Source: Amycolatopsis sp. cg9 (lineage in GTDB: Bacteria; Actinomycetota; Actinomycetes; Mycobacteriales; Pseudonocardiaceae). Taken from it: a stretch of DNA of 64,000 nucleotides. Positions 61,935 through 64,000 of the stretch are shown here, in pieces. A model generated the notes under the pieces. That model was given only the letters and a program-made list of their open reading frames with translations, was not told the DNA's origin and did not search any database. Location of the stretch: the NCBI RefSeq assembly GCF_041346945.1, contig NZ_CP166850.1, positions 5,068,501-5,132,500 on the forward strand, given 5' to 3'. How positions within the stretch are numbered: position 1 is the first letter of the stretch; every line of letters begins with the position of its first letter. The translations under genes and the position numbers were made by a program.

Positions 61935-62765
61935 TCGGCCTTCCTGCGGCTGACCACGTCAGCATTTGACCCGATCAGAGAATATGTTGAAATGTGCCGA
62001 CCGATCACTTTGTGCATGTGCCGTTCGGGGCTTCGTGTGGATGGTGTTCAGGCTCGAGTGAGCTGCGCTCCGGGAGTGGGGTTGCGCAAGGGTAGTGGTT
62101 TCGGCTCGCGTGCCCCGCGAAGGACTCGCGTGCCATGCGGATATGTCGCACTTCCAGGTTCGATGCACGCTGTGATGTCACGGACTGTGACGACTTGAAC
62201 CCTCGATGGAGGGATGACATGGCGGTCCTCGCGCTCGAGGTCCGGCGTCGCCGTAGCTTCGATCATCCGGCCAACCTCCTGCAACGTGACGACGAGTCGT
62301 TTGTGCGGCGACCTTTGTTGCCGGGCGTGGAGCGGCTCGCACGACTTCGTCCGGCGCTCGCCGTTCGGTTGATAAGGCGACCGAGGTGGGGCCCTTGCCG
62401 GAGTGTCCGATTTTCCGGCCGAAATCGGACTCGGGCGGCTCGAGGCCAGTCGAGTGCGAGCGTGGCGAGTTCGTCGAGGGTGTCCGCATCGGCGACGGGC
62501 CCAGCTGTGCCGACGCACCCTCGGCATTTCCAGCCGGCGGTCGCCTTGCGGGCGGACTCGGAGCCGGGCTTCTGATCCGGACGGCGTCCACACTTGGACA
62601 AGGTAGACCTGTCCTGCGTCGTGCGACGTGAGGACCGCGTCGATTTCCGGGCCTGCCTTCGGGCCCCGTCGCGGGTCCTCGCGTGGGCCCGGCGCGAGCC
62701 CTTCGGACGAATAGCCGGACAGGTGGCGGATTTGCCCAGCTGGCCGGGGGTTACCCTGAACGGCG
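61935..62765. other. 831-bp stretch with no intact gene; possible decayed coding DNA
   Basis: Between the divergent radical SAM gene and miaB. On the minus strand short protein-like segments occur in different frames (for example TAGWKCRGCVGTAGPVADAD with TLDELATLALDWPRAA around 62440-62530, and PSRVQVVTVRDITACIEPGS near 62180), which would fit a frameshifted remnant. No terminator of note. A TTACCCT box at 62750-62756 is probably the miaB -10 element. Confidence 0.4.
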
Positions 62766-64000
62766 ATGACCGAGAACCAGGCACCCAGGGCGTACCAGAT
62801 CCGCACCTTCGGCTGCCAGATGAACGTGCACGACTCCGAGCGGCTCGCCGGCCAGCTCGAAGACGCCGGGTACGCGCCCGTCGCGGACGGGGCGAAGCCC
62901 GACCTGATCGTGTTCAACACCTGCGCCGTCCGGGAGAACGCGGACAACAAGCTGTACGGCACCCTCGGGCACCTGCGGCCGGACAAGGTCGCGAACCCGG
63001 ACCTGCAGATCGCCGTCGGCGGGTGCCTGGCGCAGAAGGACCGCGGGGAGATCGTCAAGCGCGCTCCCTGGGTCGACGTCGTCTTCGGGACGCACAACAT
63101 CGGGTCGCTGCCCACGCTGCTCGAACGCGCCCGGCACAACGCCGAAGCCGAGGTCGAGATCCTCGAGTCCCTCGAGACCTTCCCCTCCACGCTGCCCGCG
63201 CGCCGCGAATCTTCCTACGCGAGCTGGGTGTCCGTTTCGGTCGGGTGCAACAACACCTGCACCTTCTGCATCGTGCCCGCCCTGCGCGGCAAGGAACGCG
63301 ACCGGCGGCCCGGCGAGATCCTCGCCGAGGTCGAGGCGCTCGTCGCCGAGGGCGTGCTCGAAGTCACCCTGCTCGGGCAGAACGTCAACTCCTACGGCGT
63401 CGAGTTCGGCGACCGGCTCGCCTTCGGGAAGCTGCTGCGCGCGGCCGGCGGCATCGACGGGCTGGAGCGCGTGCGCTTCACCTCGCCGCACCCGGCCGCG
63501 TTCACCTCGGACGTGATCGACGCCATGGCCGAGACCCCCAACGTCTGCCACCAGCTGCACATGCCGCTGCAGTCCGGGTCGGACCGGGTCCTTCGCGAGA
63601 TGAAGCGGTCCTACCGCTCGGCGCGCTTCCTGAAGATCCTCGACGAGGTCCGCGCGGCGATGCCGGACGCCGCGATCACCACCGACATCATCGTCGGCTT
63701 CCCCGGGGAGACCGAAGAGGACTTCCAGGCGACGCTGGACGTCGTCGAGCAGGCGCGGTTCTCCAGCGCGTTCACCTTCCAGTACTCGATCCGCCCCGGC
63801 ACGCCGGCCGCGACGATGCCGGACCAGCTGCCCAAGGCCGTCGTGCAGGAGCGCTACGAGCGCCTGGTCGAGCTGCAGAACGCGATCTCCTGGGAAGAGA
63901 ACAAGAAGATCGTCGGCCGCCGGGTCGAGCTGCTCGTCGCCGCGGGCGAGGGGCGCAAGGACGCCGAGACGCACCGGATGAGCGGCCGCGCCCGCGACGG
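62766..64000 (+). CDS. miaB: tRNA-2-methylthio-N6-dimethylallyladenosine synthase (3' end beyond window)
   Basis: 411 codons visible; the gene continues past the right edge. The N-terminal UPF0004 cysteines are in RTFGCQMN (Cys17), NTCAVREN and GGCLAQ. The radical SAM motif is [11 protein letters not shown], followed by [15 protein letters not shown] and [18 protein letters not shown]. It methylthiolates i6A37 of tRNAs reading UNN codons, using two [4Fe-4S] clusters. ATG 62766 with TTACCCT a few bases upstream fits a leaderless start. In many actinobacteria miaB lies downstream of recA-recX and gluABCD, as here. Confidence 0.96.
   Translation, partial: MTENQAPRAYQIRTFGCQMNVHDSERLAGQLEDAGYAPVADGAKPDLIVFNTCAVRENADNKLYGTLGHLRPDKVANPDLQIAVGGCLAQKDRGEIVKRAPWVDVVFGTHNIGSLPTLLERARHNAEAEVEILESLETFPSTLPARRESSYASWVSVSVGCNNTCTFCIVPALRGKERDRRPGEILAEVEALVAEGVLEVTLLGQNVNSYGVEFGDRLAFGKLLRAAGGIDGLERVRFTSPHPAAFTSDVIDAMAETPNVCHQLHMPLQSGSDRVLREMKRSYRSARFLKILDEVRAAMPDAAITTDIIVGFPGETEEDFQATLDVVEQARFSSAFTFQYSIRPGTPAATMPDQLPKAVVQERYERLVELQNAISWEENKKIVGRRVELLVAAGEGRKDAETHRMSGRARD

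Noticed and set aside
62048..62784. Genes in the stretch before miaB
   Set aside because: Several overlapping frames on both strands, none with a plausible full-length product; segments in different frames suggest decay rather than an intact gene.
1..64000. tRNA, rRNA, CRISPR array, insertion sequence or integrase
   Set aside because: Scanned by eye on both strands; no cloverleaf, ribosomal RNA stretch, regularly spaced direct repeats or transposase motif was found, though a short tRNA could be missed without a tool.

Overview
The window is one stretch of a very high-G+C actinobacterial chromosome, most likely from Amycolatopsis or a close relative in the Pseudonocardiaceae. Pointers to this are the G/C-rich third codon positions, many apparently leaderless genes with a TANNNT-like box a few bases before the start, a mycothiol-dependent enzyme family, a DUF3046-recA-recX block with an actinobacterial LexA box and a PafBC-type promoter, a gluABCD glutamate importer and a mycobacterial-type three-gene succinate dehydrogenase. 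I found no tRNA, rRNA, CRISPR array, transposase or integrase. Genus assignment is inference from family knowledge, not from a search.

Layout. 0-10.8 kb is housekeeping and small accessory genes: metF, a DUF885 protein, an EamA exporter behind a probable attenuator, a GNAT/YbaK pair, an SOS-boxed repeat-rich HEPN protein, a mycothiol-dependent isomerase-like protein, a two-domain glyoxalase-like protein, an alpha/beta hydrolase, an ACT-GNAT acetyltransferase and def. 10.9-19.9 kb (minus strand) holds an acid-sugar catabolic operon (DUF1537 kinase, PdxA-family dehydrogenase, MFS importer, DeoR regulator) that runs into the helicase gene lhr. 20.0-24.1 kb has a membrane-anchored Hsp70-like protein, DUF3046, recA and recX. 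24.1-31.4 kb (minus strand) has an odd three-gene operon (dikinase-like protein, MFS, Cys-rich repeat protein) and the Entner-Doudoroff pair edd-eda. 31.6-35.5 kb is the sdh operon, followed by an amidohydrolase, an XRE regulator, a YoaK/DUF1275 protein and an SDR. 39.6-46.3 kb has gluABCD, a two-component system and an orphan TAXI binding protein. 46.4-62.7 kb looks like an accessory insertion before miaB, which is cut by the window end.

The most interesting region is 49.7-58.5 kb. A tight four-gene minus-strand operon encodes a 2,115-residue protein that carries GN-AV motifs near its N-terminus, two annexin-like repeats, a hydrophobic segment and two RelA/SpoT-synthetase-like domains at its C-terminus. 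Two overlapping genes downstream lies a stand-alone HD protein with the complete residue pattern of ppGpp hydrolases. The arrangement suggests a very large alarmone-synthetase toxin or effector with a hydrolase as immunity protein. The two other genes share a domain with each other.

A second notable observation is a pair of 81-bp repeats (34683-34763 and, on the other strand, 40497-40577). Each encodes a 26-residue mini-ORF whose start overlaps the stop of the gene before it and whose stop overlaps the start of the gene after it. This is the architecture of mycobacterial MIRUs.

Upstream of the toxin operon lies a region of visibly lower G+C with a membrane protein, a nucleotidyltransferase-like protein and a radical SAM protein, flanked by 0.5-0.8 kb without convincing genes. 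It looks horizontally acquired.
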